A stretch of DNA of 64,000 nucleotides from Lateolabrax maculatus (GCA_031216445.1 CM062196.1:25989501-26053500), one strand, 5' to 3'; shown: positions 23,317 to 34,050, counted from the stretch's first letter. Numbers and translations are program-made. Notes: generated from the letters alone by a model not told the origin.

Positions 23317-23970
23317 ATCCCTCCCACTCATTGTGGTTCGCCCCTATGCCCCGACACAGCCTCTGTCTATATCGAGCCTCTGTAATTATGTCAGTGTAAT
23401 GTTTGTATTTATAGGCAGCAGCCGCTGCGCTCTGGCAGCCACCCTGTCCCAGCTGGGAAGCATCGGTCTGATGCTGCAGGCGGGTCTGGACCAAACCTGC
23501 TTCTGAGGATGGTTCACCTGGCCCTAAACCTCCAAACCATTACCTTCAGGATTAAAAGTGAAATATTCTACATGTCTTGTGCGTCATTTATATACAGTAC
23601 ATTGCCCCAAAATTGTGTCTGACATTTTGGTATCTTTGGAATTTAGAATAAAATTCCCTAAACCTCTGAACCAGGCTCGGAAGGTGGGAAAAAAACACAC
23701 ATTTTTGCTGTTCAAAATCAAGACTCAAATTCAAAATGATCAAGTATTTCAGAAGAATAAAAGATTTGAGAAATGTGTCGTCTTTTTAACTATATCGTTG
23801 ATTGTCTTGTGAACCCTGAGATTGGTCTTGGGGGGTCCAGACCTCCAGGTTGGGAAGTAGGGGGCTCACAGGCCAAATCTGAGCTTTTAAACCGTTAACT
23901 TGTGTGTGTATGTGTGTGTGTTCACATCAACCCTCCCTCCAAATCTTTGTCAATCACACTCAGGACTCAG
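23317..23970. other. Intergenic DNA between the poly-C tract and the klf2 3' end
   Basis: It contains a moderately GC-rich 100-bp block at about 23410-23505, open on the + strand, with no recognisable family match and no partner exon. Otherwise I see nothing. Confidence 0.5.
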
Positions 23971-24014
23971 AAACCATGTTGTTCATTTAGTTTAATATGT
24001 ACATTAAAATAAAC

Positions 24015-24022
24015 TATTTACA
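24015..24022 (-). promoter_or_regulatory. Pumilio-type element UGUAAAUA
   Basis: The minus-strand sequence is TGTAAATA, matching the PUF consensus UGUANAUA. It lies near the distal end of the klf2 3' UTR. Confidence 0.5.
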
Positions 24023-24039
24023 TTATATAAAAAAGATTC

Positions 24040-24047
24040 TATTTACA
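24040..24047 (-). promoter_or_regulatory. Pumilio-type element UGUAAAUA
   Basis: A second perfect TGTAAATA on the minus strand, 25 bp from the first. The pairing raises the chance that the sites are functional. Confidence 0.5.
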
Positions 24048-24970
24048 AGGCAGTACATTTCTTCAAGACACAAACAAAAAAGGCTGTTGGCCAAAGACTG
24101 TGTAGCCCTTTGTCAATCAGGTGGCGTTGAGATGGCATGCTCTTCTGTGAGACCTGTAAGACCCTGACTTGCTAATAGACAACAGACAGACTCACAGACA
24201 TGACATTCTATTCAAGCCTTCAAGGAGGACAGAATGAAAGGCAGTTTTAGAACAAAACATTGTCTGGAAGCTTATTTCACGTGCTGTTTACACGTCAATA
24301 GGACACACAGAATAAAACTTTGATTGTCTTTTAGCCAGTGGAGAATATGGCACTCGTAGGACGTGTAATAATGTGTTATAGAAGGCACTAATGGTGAAAA
24401 TACAAAGAAATAATCGCTCGTCAAAGGATTGTCTGATTCCAGTTGCTTCAGTGGCATGTGCCTGACATGTTGAGTGGAATGTTCCTTTAATTTGTTGTCT
24501 AAATAAACAGCATTCCATACAAAAAAAGTAGTACCAGCTACATATTAAAAAAAAAAAAAAAAAAACTTCGAACAGAATGAATCTGTTTCTGTCGTGTCTG
24601 GCTGTATTTCCTTGTTGCTTTGTGGTTTGTTTGTTGTTTCTTTCAAAAATAACATTTAAATAGATATTTTATTTTTACAAAATATAATTTGAGGGCATCT
24701 CATCTTGATGCTCCCTTTGCCCCAATAAAAAATCACTATAATATTCCTATAATATTCCTATAGGTATTACAGTGTAGTCAGTAGTGGCCTCATACTGTGT
24801 GGCAGTTTATGCTGTCATGGTACCACTATAGTTAATACTCCTACAGGAACTTGCCTCTATATATTTGCATAGCATCCTTCTATAGCTGATCATAGGATTA
24901 TTATAGTTCTTTTTATCGGGTTGATGCGGTGCATAGAAGTCCTTGTCAGCTCCATCTTTTTTTTTACCCC

Positions 24971-26661
24971 TCACATGTGCCTCTTCATGTGCAAGGCGAG
25001 GTGGTCGGACCGGGAGAAGGCCCGTTCACACAGGTGACACTGGAACGGCCGGTGTCCGGTGTGCTTCCGGAAGTGACGCGTGAGCTCATCGGAACGAGCG
25101 AACTTCCAGCCGCAACCCTCCCAGCTGCAGTGGTATGGTTTCTCTCCTGTAAACACACATGAAAGAAGAAAACAGCCATGAGTGAGGTCACACGTTGAAG
25201 GCAGGTGATGATGATGATGATGATGGGGTGGAAAGATGAAGCGACCGCCGCATCCAGCACGCGGATCTTACCTGTGTGTGTCCGGAGGTGCGCCTTCAGG
25301 TGGGAGCTCTTGGTGTAGGTCTTCCCACAGCCGGTGAAAGTGCAGGTGTGTGTCGCGGTCCGTTTCCTCGGCCAGGACCGGCGACCCCTCTTCGGCTTGG
25401 TGTCCATCATTTCCAGCGGGGAGGACGGCGGGGTGAGCAGGACCCGCTGGCCGGCCGCCGGCTGCTGCATGCCCATGGCCGCGTCCTCCCCGAACATGCC
25501 GGGGAACTGGTGATGGTGGTGCGCTCCGGGGAAGGGGAGCTGCATCCCGGCGTGCGGGTGAGGGAATCCCCCGGGCGCGCAGCGGTGGTGGAAGCTCTGC
25601 GGGAAGGTCAGAGAGGTGGAGTTGCACATCTGGGGCTGGTGGCACTCGGAGCTCATCAGGTCGTCCGGGCTGAGCGGCGGCGTCATGCTGCCCACCGCGG
25701 CCTGCGGGGAGTTGGCCAGCCGAGGCTGCTGCTCGTATGACATCATGCAGGAGACGTTCCCCTCGTGCTTGATTTTAGTGCAGCTCTGAGGCACCAGACC
25801 CATGACAGGTCCGTACGTGTCCATGGAGGCGGGCTCCACTTTAATGCTCGGATGCTCGGGGAATAAATCCTGAGTGGTCTGGAAAGGCGTGGAGCTGATC
25901 AGGAATCTGCCCTGGATGCTGGGGCTGTTCCCGGGTAGGAAACTGGTATCCACGTCGGAGCGAAGGAGCTCCGCCATCAGGCTGTTGTAGGGCGGCGGGG
26001 GGCTGCTCATGTCTGGGACAGAGGTGTAATTGGCCGGCTGCTGCTGCTGGTGATACACGGACGCCCCGGACTCCTGCAGCCGATAGGACTCAGCCCCCGT
26101 CCCGGCAGACTGCGCACTGTCTGAGACGGCGGTGTTAGCGAGAATAAACTCAAGATCCAAGAACTTATCCAGGTCCTCTTCGTCTTTTCTGCCCAGGCAG
26201 CTGCTGTCCATGTTGGGCGCAACGCTGCTCATGTCCTTCCACCTCTGGAGAGAGGATGAGAGAGCAGAATTAGTTTGTTTCAAAACTTACAATGAGAGAT
26301 TTTTCAGATAGTTCATTAGGATGATTCACCGCGGTAAGAACAGCTCGAAAACAGCTCCAAAAGTTCACCGAGTGTTATATATATATTACCACGAAACTGT
26401 AAAAAAATATTATTGAACCTCAGTTGAAGCGCCGAGAAACTGTCAAAAAAAACCTTTAAATGACCAGCAAACAACGTGCATGTGTTGTGATATGACAAAA
26501 CAAGAACCTCAAGTTAAGTGACTGAGTCAAAACATCGCACTCTATCTGTGCTCAAAACAAGTGCAAATACATAAAACAGCGCAACTTACATCTTCCCAGC
26601 ATTTCTCCTTTTGGTTGGCAAATGTAGAGATTGATGGTAAAATGGTCCCACTCAAGGCCAT
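24971..26661 (-). CDS. klf2: Krueppel-like factor 2 (klf2), complete, three coding exons
   Basis: Nuclear C2H2 transcription factor that binds CACCC/GC boxes; in vertebrates it acts in endothelial flow responses, blood and immune cells. Exons: 26661-26590, 26244-25272, 25146-24971, joined at GTAAGT...CAG and GTAAGA...CAG, giving 406 aa. The N-terminus MALSGTILPSISTFAN is the KLF2/4 signature. Visible features: acidic activation segment (residues 45-61), PPPPY WW-ligand (106-110), SUMO-type IKVE and IKHE sites (K159, K183), TPPSSP phosphodegron-like motif (295-300), basic NLS PKRGRRSWPRKR (308-319), and zinc fingers C325-H347, C355-H377, C385-H405. The protein ends KRHM, which fits KLF2 rather than KLF4 (KRHF). 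An in-frame ATG two codons upstream (26667) has a poorer context and would add Met-Glu. Exon 2 is markedly GC- and CpG-rich. I cannot decide which teleost paralogue (klf2a or klf2b) this is. Confidence 0.96.
25147..25271 (-). other. klf2: klf2 intron 2
   Basis: A 125-bp intron splitting the Gly codon in the linker between fingers 1 and 2, a position I recall being shared by the KLF2/KLF4 group. It contains a short GAT/ATC triplet repeat at about 25205-25226. Confidence 0.9.
26245..26589 (-). other. klf2: klf2 intron 1
   Basis: A 345-bp phase-0 intron after Asp24, with donor GTAAGT (26589-26584) and acceptor CTCTCCAG (26252-26245). AT-rich with no other features. Confidence 0.9.
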
Positions 26662-26829
26662 TTCCATGCGTTATTTAAAAAAACGTAGAAAAAAACTTCC
26701 CTAAAATCGAGAAAAGACACTTTCTCTGTTTTAAAGGAAATCACCAGAGTCCGCTGAGTCTCCAGAAAAAGCTACAGAGTGCGCTGCTTCTTCTGCCGTC
26801 CGATGGGCTGCTGCTCCTCACTCATGCAG

Positions 26830-26960
26830 CTGTGCGTCTGGACGGAGCTGCTTCTCTTCTAAATATTGTTCGCAGCGCAGATCAGACCAATGCGAGGCTG
26901 GGGGAAGGAAGCGCGTCCAGGATGGGGACACTGCGCACTGGCCAGCCCCCTAAATTTAGC
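26830..26960 (-). promoter_or_regulatory. klf2: klf2 core promoter (TATA-like, CCAAT, MEF2 site)
   Basis: Reading on the minus strand towards the gene: a palindromic CTAAATTTAG at 26950-26959 perfectly fits the MEF2 consensus YTAWWWWTAR. An inverted CCAAT box (ATTGG) lies at 26891-26887 and a TATA-like TATTTAG at 26865-26859. This predicts transcription starting near 26830 and a 5' UTR of about 170 nt. MEF2 driving KLF2 downstream of ERK5 is established in mammalian endothelium, which supports the assignment. The start site itself is inferred. Confidence 0.6.
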
Positions 26961-26965
26961 CTCGG

Positions 26966-26973
26966 TATAAAAG
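26966..26973 (+). promoter_or_regulatory. TATAAAAG box pointing away from klf2
   Basis: A canonical TATAAAAG on the + strand, 7 bp from the MEF2 palindrome, would direct transcription rightwards, opposite to klf2. No downstream open frame looks coding, so a divergent non-coding RNA is the most that can be proposed. Confidence 0.35.
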
Positions 26974-26999
26974 TCCGAGTTTGCCTGTGAGTCGGAGAC

Positions 27000-27700
27000 A
27001 GAGAGGTGGTGAGAGAGTCGGAGGAGGACTGCTGTGGAATGCTCTCTCTGCTCCGCTGCGGGCAGCTACTTAACCTTCTCAGGGAAGAGGAGAACCCGCC
27101 CATCCTTCAAACCTGGCCAACAACTGGCAGGGCAGAGAGAGAGACCGCCCCTCCACCAGCACCGCTAAAAAACATAATAAGCAATTAACACGTTGAAAAA
27201 AAGAGCAACGAAACCGACACGAAAGGGACACTGGCTTTGCACAAAGAGGAAGAGATATGCTGCAGGTGCCCTGCCTATTACGCATTTGGGTACGGTGCGC
27301 TTTTACGCACACAAAATCAAAATCTAAGTTCAAGACGGTTCTAAAACGAGCTGCTTTATCTATGTATATGTTTACTATGCATCTGGGCACATGACACCAT
27401 GCGACATTCTCCTTGCTAAATAAAAATGCTGATACTTCAATGTGTCTCTGTCAGAACGTGAGTAGACGAAGCGAGCCTATGCGTGCCTCCGATCATGATT
27501 GACTCGGAGCGTTTCTTCACACAGACTGCTCACTCCTCGGTTCCTCCCCGGATGTCATGCCCGGGGCAGCGCAGGGGGTATTTTGCGCTGCATGCTTCAG
27601 CCACCAGGCGCCAGCTGCTCTGCGGCTCTCCTCCCTACTTCAGCACGGTCCGCGAAGCATCGGTCAGGTTAAGGCTCTCGCTGGTATCGAAAGTCAATAA
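27000..27700. other. CpG-rich upstream shoulder of klf2
   Basis: GC- and CpG-enriched blocks (about 27000-27130 and 27480-27660) in otherwise AT-rich DNA. They contain CCACCAGGCGCCAG at 27601-27614, close to the CTCF core. No open frame here resembles a protein family. Probably klf2 upstream regulatory DNA. Confidence 0.45.
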
Positions 27701-28807
27701 GCATTCCAGTGACATTCCATGTGTACATTTGGACAGAACAGGTAATAATTCAGGGCCGATACAAAGAACACAGGTTAGAGGAAGACTTCTTAGATATGCC
27801 ACACACCCATAATATCGTATGTCACCTCAAAGACCGAACCAGGATTTTGATTTTAGACCATTTTTATAATCTTGTCTTTCCTTTTTGTGTAAACATGTTT
27901 ATCACTGTTGTATCATATGTCCAAATCCTCCTGTAGAATGGATTCGTTACATTTATTGTAATCATTATATTACAATATTCAGAGGTTTTCAAAGTACTAA
28001 ATTGCACCCCATTGATTTGTAAGTTGCAAATATTGTAAATAATTTGAGGTGTATATCTTAACATAACTGATGGTAGGGGTCAACCTGGGATTCACACCTG
28101 TGTTGTTGTAATGTGCTTTAATGATTCATAATCCCAAACAAGGGGAGGAACACTGCTGCCATGTGAATCCGATCTAGGTTATGTATCACATATACCCACT
28201 CAGCATCATCATGTCACTGCCTCAACAATCATCATTCCAGTTCACATACCAAGGTAGTTGACCTACAAAGCTTTTACCTCATCTGACCTGCAGATCCCTC
28301 ACTGTCCTCACTTTGTCTGTGTCTCTTCTTTCAAAACATAATGTAAGTTGACTGACATACAGCGTGTTTCTACAGTGTGGGAACAGCTTCACTAAATCCC
28401 TTAATGACTCATGAAGAAAAAAGACAACACTTCTAATAGCAATCTGCACTACCTGTCTGCCTGTGTTCTCGTGGTTAATAATTGTAGAGCCAGTTGGTAG
28501 ACATAGAGAAAGAACAGGGGTGTGTCGTATAACATACTGTACTTTTACAGTGATTTGCTCCTCTGGTGAACACATATTTGAAATGCTAATTAAAGGCTGT
28601 GACCTTTGATAGTCATCCAATTATATTTGGAGGCCCGGCAGCCGTTGGTGATTTGGTGGCATTCCATTGTCGTTAGTAAGAGTGGATGTGCAGCGTGTGA
28701 GGATCACGTGAAGACGTGCAGCATGTACCAACCAATTTAAGTCTGACAGCAAACAGCGTGGATGTTGTGCAAGTCTGTGCACACCTTTGTAGTTTACAGA
28801 TATCAAC
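27701..28807. other. Intergenic DNA, no supported gene
   Basis: AT-rich, with no recognisable exon, RNA gene or repeat boundary. Confidence 0.5.
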
Positions 28808-29420
28808 TTTTTTAAAGAATCAGTTCACCCAAGTACACAATCCATAGGGACTATTTCATAGGGACATAATCTTATTTACCACCACCTTACAAAAAAATGA
28901 CACCTGGTGAAAAATCCACAATTCATGTGGAAATGTGTTTTTTGGACAATTCACATTTGATACATTTTTATGATTTAATCAAACCTGATTTTCAATCCAG
29001 CCACTAGGGGATGCATAAACCAGTGCACTCTTAGTGCCTGTCCCAAACCCAGATAAATGGGGAGGGTTGCGTCAGAAAGGGCATCCGGCGTAAAAACCTA
29101 TGCCAGATTAAATATGCGGACTATCCGCTGTGGCGACCCCTGACAGGGAGCAGCTGAAGGAGGAAGACGACACACCTGATTTTCAGATGTTTCAGATGTG
29201 AAATCTATATAAACATCACATGTGATTTGTAATTTGATCGTTTGTATCAAATGATTATTGTTTTTAATTGGAGTTTTGAGTTGACAAAATTTACAGGACC
29301 GCCACTGAGGATGGAGGAAGAAACCTTAGAGACAGATATCTCAAAATCTGGACAAATTAAAACAAAACTATCTGTATGGACGGATACCACTAGAAGTAAA
29401 ATATGAAGAAAATATGTTTT
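28808..29420. repeat. Dispersed repeat, apparently interrupted by a LINE-type tail
   Basis: The outer parts (CAGTTCACCCAAGTACACAA near 28822 and GACAGATATCTCAAAATCTG near 29331) resemble one fish repeat, part of which recurs at 21380-21440. Between them, about 29005-29172 carries CCCAAACCCAGATAAATGGG, GGGCATCCGGCGTAAAAACC and a purine-rich end, which I recognise as a common teleost retroelement tail. This suggests a nested insertion; the boundaries are approximate. Confidence 0.5.
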
Positions 29421-30150
29421 TCTTTTTCTCTTTTTCTTTTGGATGAATGGACTCTTTAAGGGGGAAACGTATAACTAAAGTCAATCTCAGACGATTTGGC
29501 CTCTGGGTGCAAAAAAGCCTCAGAACAACACAAAAAAATCATTGTTTTAATGCCCCAATTTTGGCTATGTATTCTCTGGAACACAGAAATGTCAAGTTAA
29601 ATTGCCAGAACATGGCGGTTGAGCATTTAACATAACATGAACTATTAGTCCCAAAAAATGTATATATTGGTGGTTATAGATCTAATTTTGTATTTGTTAA
29701 ATACTCTAATGTATACAGTGGATTGTAAATGTAATTGTTGAAATGCATCATTATGGTTCATAATGAGGTACAAGCACACTGGTAAATCACTGCTTGGCTG
29801 AAGCTGTCTACCTGCTAGCTGTTGTCACATCAGCAGAAGGAGGAGGCTGTAAAGACATGGACATATCAAGAAAAACTGAATATGGTGACGCAACCTCTAT
29901 GCTGAGTGAGTCACTTAGTGGTGTTGTTTTCCAGGATGAAACTGTACATCTGTATATTAATAAAGTGTGTTCATCCGAATACTTCTGATGTGTGGTTATC
30001 AGCATGACTGACTGTCTGACTGGATGCTCTGACCGTGAGACTCCTTGTTCTGTAGTTTTCACTTCCAAATTCAAGCGGTGATATGTAGCCCTTTTAACCA
30101 CGATGTATACCATCATTTACTAAGTTGGAACCAAATCCACAAAGTACTCA
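29421..30150. other. Intergenic DNA, no supported gene
   Basis: AT-rich. Overlapping short frames on both strands have no family resemblance. Confidence 0.5.
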
Positions 30151-30880
30151 CTAATTCACAGTGGTAGGAAAATAATTCAGATCCTTTACTTTAGTAAAAG
30201 TACTAATACCACTATCTAGCAAAATGTACGTAAAGTATCAGCAGTAAAAGTAGCCATGTTGCAGTAAAATGTTCCCTGTCAGTGTTTTATTATCTCTGAT
30301 GTTTCTGGATAAATATTCCTCCTGCATTCATGTGTCTGTTGCATTTTACTGCTGTAGATGTTTAAGGTTGAGCTCATTTTAACTCCTTTTATCTCATTGG
30401 GTAGTTTAATCTACAGCAATGCATCATGGTCTATAAGATCATCATATGTTTGTAGCGGCGCTGTCCCGTGAGAACCACATATCTCTAAGAAGTGAACTTT
30501 CATGAGCTCAGAAAAACAGCCTGTTTTCAACTTTGCAACGATGCATTTAACAGCTGACCCAAAGGGGTTTTAAATTGTTTATTTAGCTTAAGAAGTAGAA
30601 GAATTTTCTCAAGTCATAAAGGAAACACTTTATCCTTAAGTTTCACTTTGTCCTTCATCACAAAAATTGGAGATACGTGGTTTTGACTGGACAGGAAGGG
30701 GATGGAAGATTTTAATCTGAAAAGCAAAAAGCAAAAATTTAATATTTTACTCTTAGACATAAAGAAGAAGTATGACGTGTTGTAAAACCAAAAACCTCAA
30801 GTAAAGTACAAGTGCCTTGACGTTGTACTGAAGCACAGTACAGAAAATGTACTTGGTTACATTCCACCACTGCTAATTCA
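30151..30880. mobile_element. hAT-like non-autonomous transposon with perfect 8-bp TSD
   Basis: A 714-bp element (30159-30872) is bracketed by the identical octamer CTAATTCA (30151-30158 and 30873-30880). The left end starts CAGTGGTAGGAA; the right end, read inward, starts CAGTGGTGGAA. The subterminal regions are rich in AAGTAC/GTACTT repeats (AGTAAAAGTACTAATAC; CAAGTAAAGTACAAGTG). An 8-bp duplication with CAGTG ends is diagnostic of hAT. No transposase frame is present. The intact duplication shows it is a complete copy. Confidence 0.85.
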
Positions 30881-32940
30881 CATTTCAGCACCAATTCCCA
30901 GTAATGGCTTGATGGTGATTCATCACTTCTTGACCCAGTGATACATTCAGCCTGCCTTACTGTAACAAGCGGCTGTACAGTCAAACGTTTCAGCAACAGC
31001 TATCAGTGGGCTGATGTCCCTGTGGTGATCTGCTCCTATCAGACCGGAAAAACCTCTGTCATATGTTCTCAGAACTCTCCAACACTTTGGGAAATCCATG
31101 TTACTCACAGTTGTAACAGTGTGCCCATGAATGTATTAAACAACGGATGATGATCTTGATATGGCTCCTGGCGGCTTTTGAATATATTTTAGATTTAAAG
31201 ATCCTGCTGCTGTGCTGGATGTGTAAACAATTAGTTTAATGTAACAATCTGTGCTGAGCTTAATGCAGCGTGTGAAATACAATATGATACCTGTGGGGTC
31301 TTGTGCCATGCGTTTAACCCCAAAAACAGGCCAATCACCATGCAATTAAATATCTTAGTCATGGAGCAGCTTTGCCAGCTAACAAAACTAACTTCCTAAA
31401 TCTCCACATCGGAGGCGGTGATTGCAAGTTTGCATGACCCATAGTCAGAATGGACATAATGACAATAAGGATACGATTGAAAAATACTGGAATTTTCTAT
31501 GTATTTTGCATTTGTACCCAGCCTTGTCTCTGTAGTTGATGCACAGAGATGACACTGACATCTTTAACGGTTTTCCCTCACAGATCAAGCCACTTGTTCC
31601 TGTCATCTAGAAGTTGCTGCCACAGCCAGCGCTCTGCTATCACTCTGCTAATGATAGCATGCTTCTACATGCTTCAACAGTTGTTCACCAGATGAAAAAG
31701 CTGCAGCTCTCCAGCTCTGGCACTCTGCTCTCAGCTGAATGTTTGTCTTCTTTCCGTATTTCCTCCACCCTGCTCATCTCATGTCTCCAATGACTCATCC
31801 ACTTTCATCTCCATCTTGTCTCTCCTGTCTTGTCCTTCTCCAAACACACTGATTCATTGCTCGGTAATCGTCCATGTGTGCACAGTCACCTGTATCTGTG
31901 CCGATGGTTCTGTAGCTATAACTGAATACATACTGAACGCACACTCTCCCCACACAGCAGGACCACACTTTTGTTCTGTTACTGCCTGTTACCTATTCAC
32001 ACTGCGTTAAGGCGAACTGATCCTTTAATTGAGACATGAACAGCAAACAGTGGACCAGCTCTGTTTGTTGTTTGTGCTCTCTCAGCCAGAAATGAACTCA
32101 ACATGTTGAAAGTATTAGATTTTACATGGACATGTATGTGTACATTTGTGTTTGAGAGTCTGCATGTTTTGGCCTGTTGTCACACCGGGATGGAGATGAT
32201 TTTCATGTGGAAGTGAGTACTGGCTGGCCTGCTTAGAGGTTCTCACATGTGTTCATCTGGCTCCATGTCATTGTTTAGACTGAGATTTACATCACGGCAC
32301 AACAAGGCTAAAGGGCCTGGCTGCAAACACATGGTCTTTAGAGGAGTCCAAGCCTTAGTCCCTGTACACAAAGATTGCCACACTAACTTTTTTAAAACTC
32401 ATTCCCAAATGATGTAAGGGCATATCTGTACGGATACAGACATATGAAAGGCTGCAGCAGGGAGGATAAATTGAGGTCCCTCTTTTTCAGTTGAAAACAC
32501 TGATTGGAGAGTTGGAAATACTGTGGTCATGTGACTTGATGTCCACACTCAGTCCACACTGTTGACTGTATATATACTTTTTATTTAACATGTCTGCTTG
32601 CAGTGAAAGTGTTGATATTTTGCAGGTTTAAAATGTTTTATCATACTTTTTTTTTTGAGACTTATAGTTTATGTTGTAGGGTGATAAATGCTCTGTTTTG
32701 GCAATTTAACTTGAAATCTCTGTATTTCAGAATATATGGCCTAAAGGGGGCCATAAAAACATCCATTCTGTTGTTATTTTGAGGTCTTTACAGCCAGGAA
32801 AACATTAGAAAAATATGTGTATATACATATCATTTTTTTTGTTTATTTAAATGTAGAGTTTAAATAAATAATATAGTCAATATAATAAATCTAATATAGT
32901 CAAGGGAAGACAGAGGTGCAGATAGTCGTTTTTCCTTTCA
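30881..32940. other. Intergenic DNA, no supported gene
   Basis: Mixed-composition DNA without recognisable exons. A small hairpin (TGCTATCA / TGATAGCA near 31636-31660) is the only local structure noted. Confidence 0.5.
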
Positions 32941-32964
32941 TTGACTCATCAGAATCAGATGAGA

Positions 32965-33490
32965 GATGATAACTGCCCACTCTACTTTATGGCTCAGAAA
33001 CATGGACCACATACAACAGGCACGGCTCTAGAGGTTCACCAGCAGAGGACCATTTTCAAGATCAGCTGGGAAGATATGAGACTAATGTCAGTGTCCTGGA
33101 GGAGGCCAATCTACCCACCTTCACTGCCACTATCGCGCAACACCAACTCAGATGGATCAGCCACGTGATCCACATGCCTGACTCTCGCCGGCCAAAGCAA
33201 ATTCTCTCCTCCCAGTTTTAGACAGGTCACCGTGCCCCAGGTGGTCAAAAGAAAAGATATAAGGACAACATCAAGGCAAACATAAAGACAAGTGCAGCCT
33301 CTGAAAAGAGAAAACATCAACAAAAAAGCCCCACGACACACCGACAACCGCTGCCTCACACTCCTGCCCACACTGCCCCAAGATATGTGGTTCTAGGATT
33401 GGCCTCTCTGCACATCTGAAGACCCACAAGGATCCAGTTGGAGGACTGTCGTCTACTCGTCTACTAGTAACCGCCGACGACGATGATGAC
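32965..33490 (+). mobile_element. 3' fragment of a non-LTR retrotransposon (decayed)
   Basis: In one frame the sequence reads LLYGSETWTTY, then ETNVSVLEEANLPTF, LRWISHVIHMPD and SRRPKQILSSQF before a stop. This is the C-terminal thumb-side region common in LINE polyproteins. After a frame change, 33365-33430 encodes CPHCPKICGSRIGLSAHLKT, the C2H2-like tail typical of one LINE group. A stop and a frameshift show that it is dead. The reverse transcriptase and endonuclease cores are absent (5' truncation). The clade is not resolved. Confidence 0.75.
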
Positions 33491-33894
33491 TCAGTAAGGT
33501 AGAACTAAGAAAGCACATTCTTGCCTTCTCTGAAATCATATTTTTGGATTGACAGCCTTTCATTATGTTGGCCTACACATATTTACATATTTGACTGTAC
33601 AGTCTGTCAGCACATGAAATTGTTAAAAACTACAGTAATAACTTTGTAATGTCAACAGGTGCAAATAGTGAGATCAGCTCACTGGCTGTACTCTGCAATT
33701 ACCAAGATAGGCAAAGGTTTTTTAACAAAGGTTTCTGGTCAAATTGCATAGTGTCATGATTGATACAAAGATAGAAGAAACATTATAAAGCTTTAGTAAG
33801 TGTGTGCTGGTTTGATGTCAGGTTCTCTGGAAAAGTAAGGAGTACATTGCCAGTCTAAAGATGACGGCACTGATGCTGAGTTTAAACCCTGCAG

Positions 33895-34050
33895 AACCTT
33901 TACAGGATAATTCCAATTATTAAAACTTGGGTCTTATTTTCGTAGTTTTATGTATCGTTCCTATCAGTTAAGAAAACACTGTAATCATCAAAGTAAAAGC
34001 CTCAATATACTCCAAACAAAGGGCTTGTCAGATCATCTAACCAAGCCTGA
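33895..34050 (-). repeat. Inverted copy of the TTTTTAGTGATGTCAC-family repeat
   Basis: It contains AAAACTTGGGTCTTATTTTC and CCTATCAGTTAAGAAAACAC, the complement of strings in the + copy at 22165-22295. Diverged. Confidence 0.45.

Larger units (their letters stand above)
23975..24970 (-). other. klf2: klf2 3' UTR
   Basis: The roughly 1-kb AT-rich 3' UTR follows the klf2 stop. On the minus strand it contains AATAAA at 24673-24668 and a distal ATTAAA at 23996-23991, with TG-rich sequence further downstream that could be the processing element. It also has a UUAUUUA-type AU-rich element at 24500-24507, two UGUAAAUA Pumilio-type sites and an A/T homopolymer at about 24547-24565. AU-rich 3' UTRs fit the short-lived, inducible mRNA known for KLF2. 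Confidence 0.65.

Noticed and set aside
23183..23494. Glycine- and proline-rich frames on both strands
   Set aside because: They are translations of the poly-C/poly-G tract.
25276..25740. 154-codon open frame on the + strand opposite klf2 exon 2
   Set aside because: Antisense shadow of a GC-rich coding exon. The translation is low-complexity and matches no family, while the minus strand encodes conserved KLF2 sequence.
24985..26283. Single 432-residue minus-strand frame taken as an intact klf2 protein
   Set aside because: It starts in intron 1 and reads through intron 2 into a shifted frame. Splice sites and KLF homology give the three-exon 406-aa model instead.
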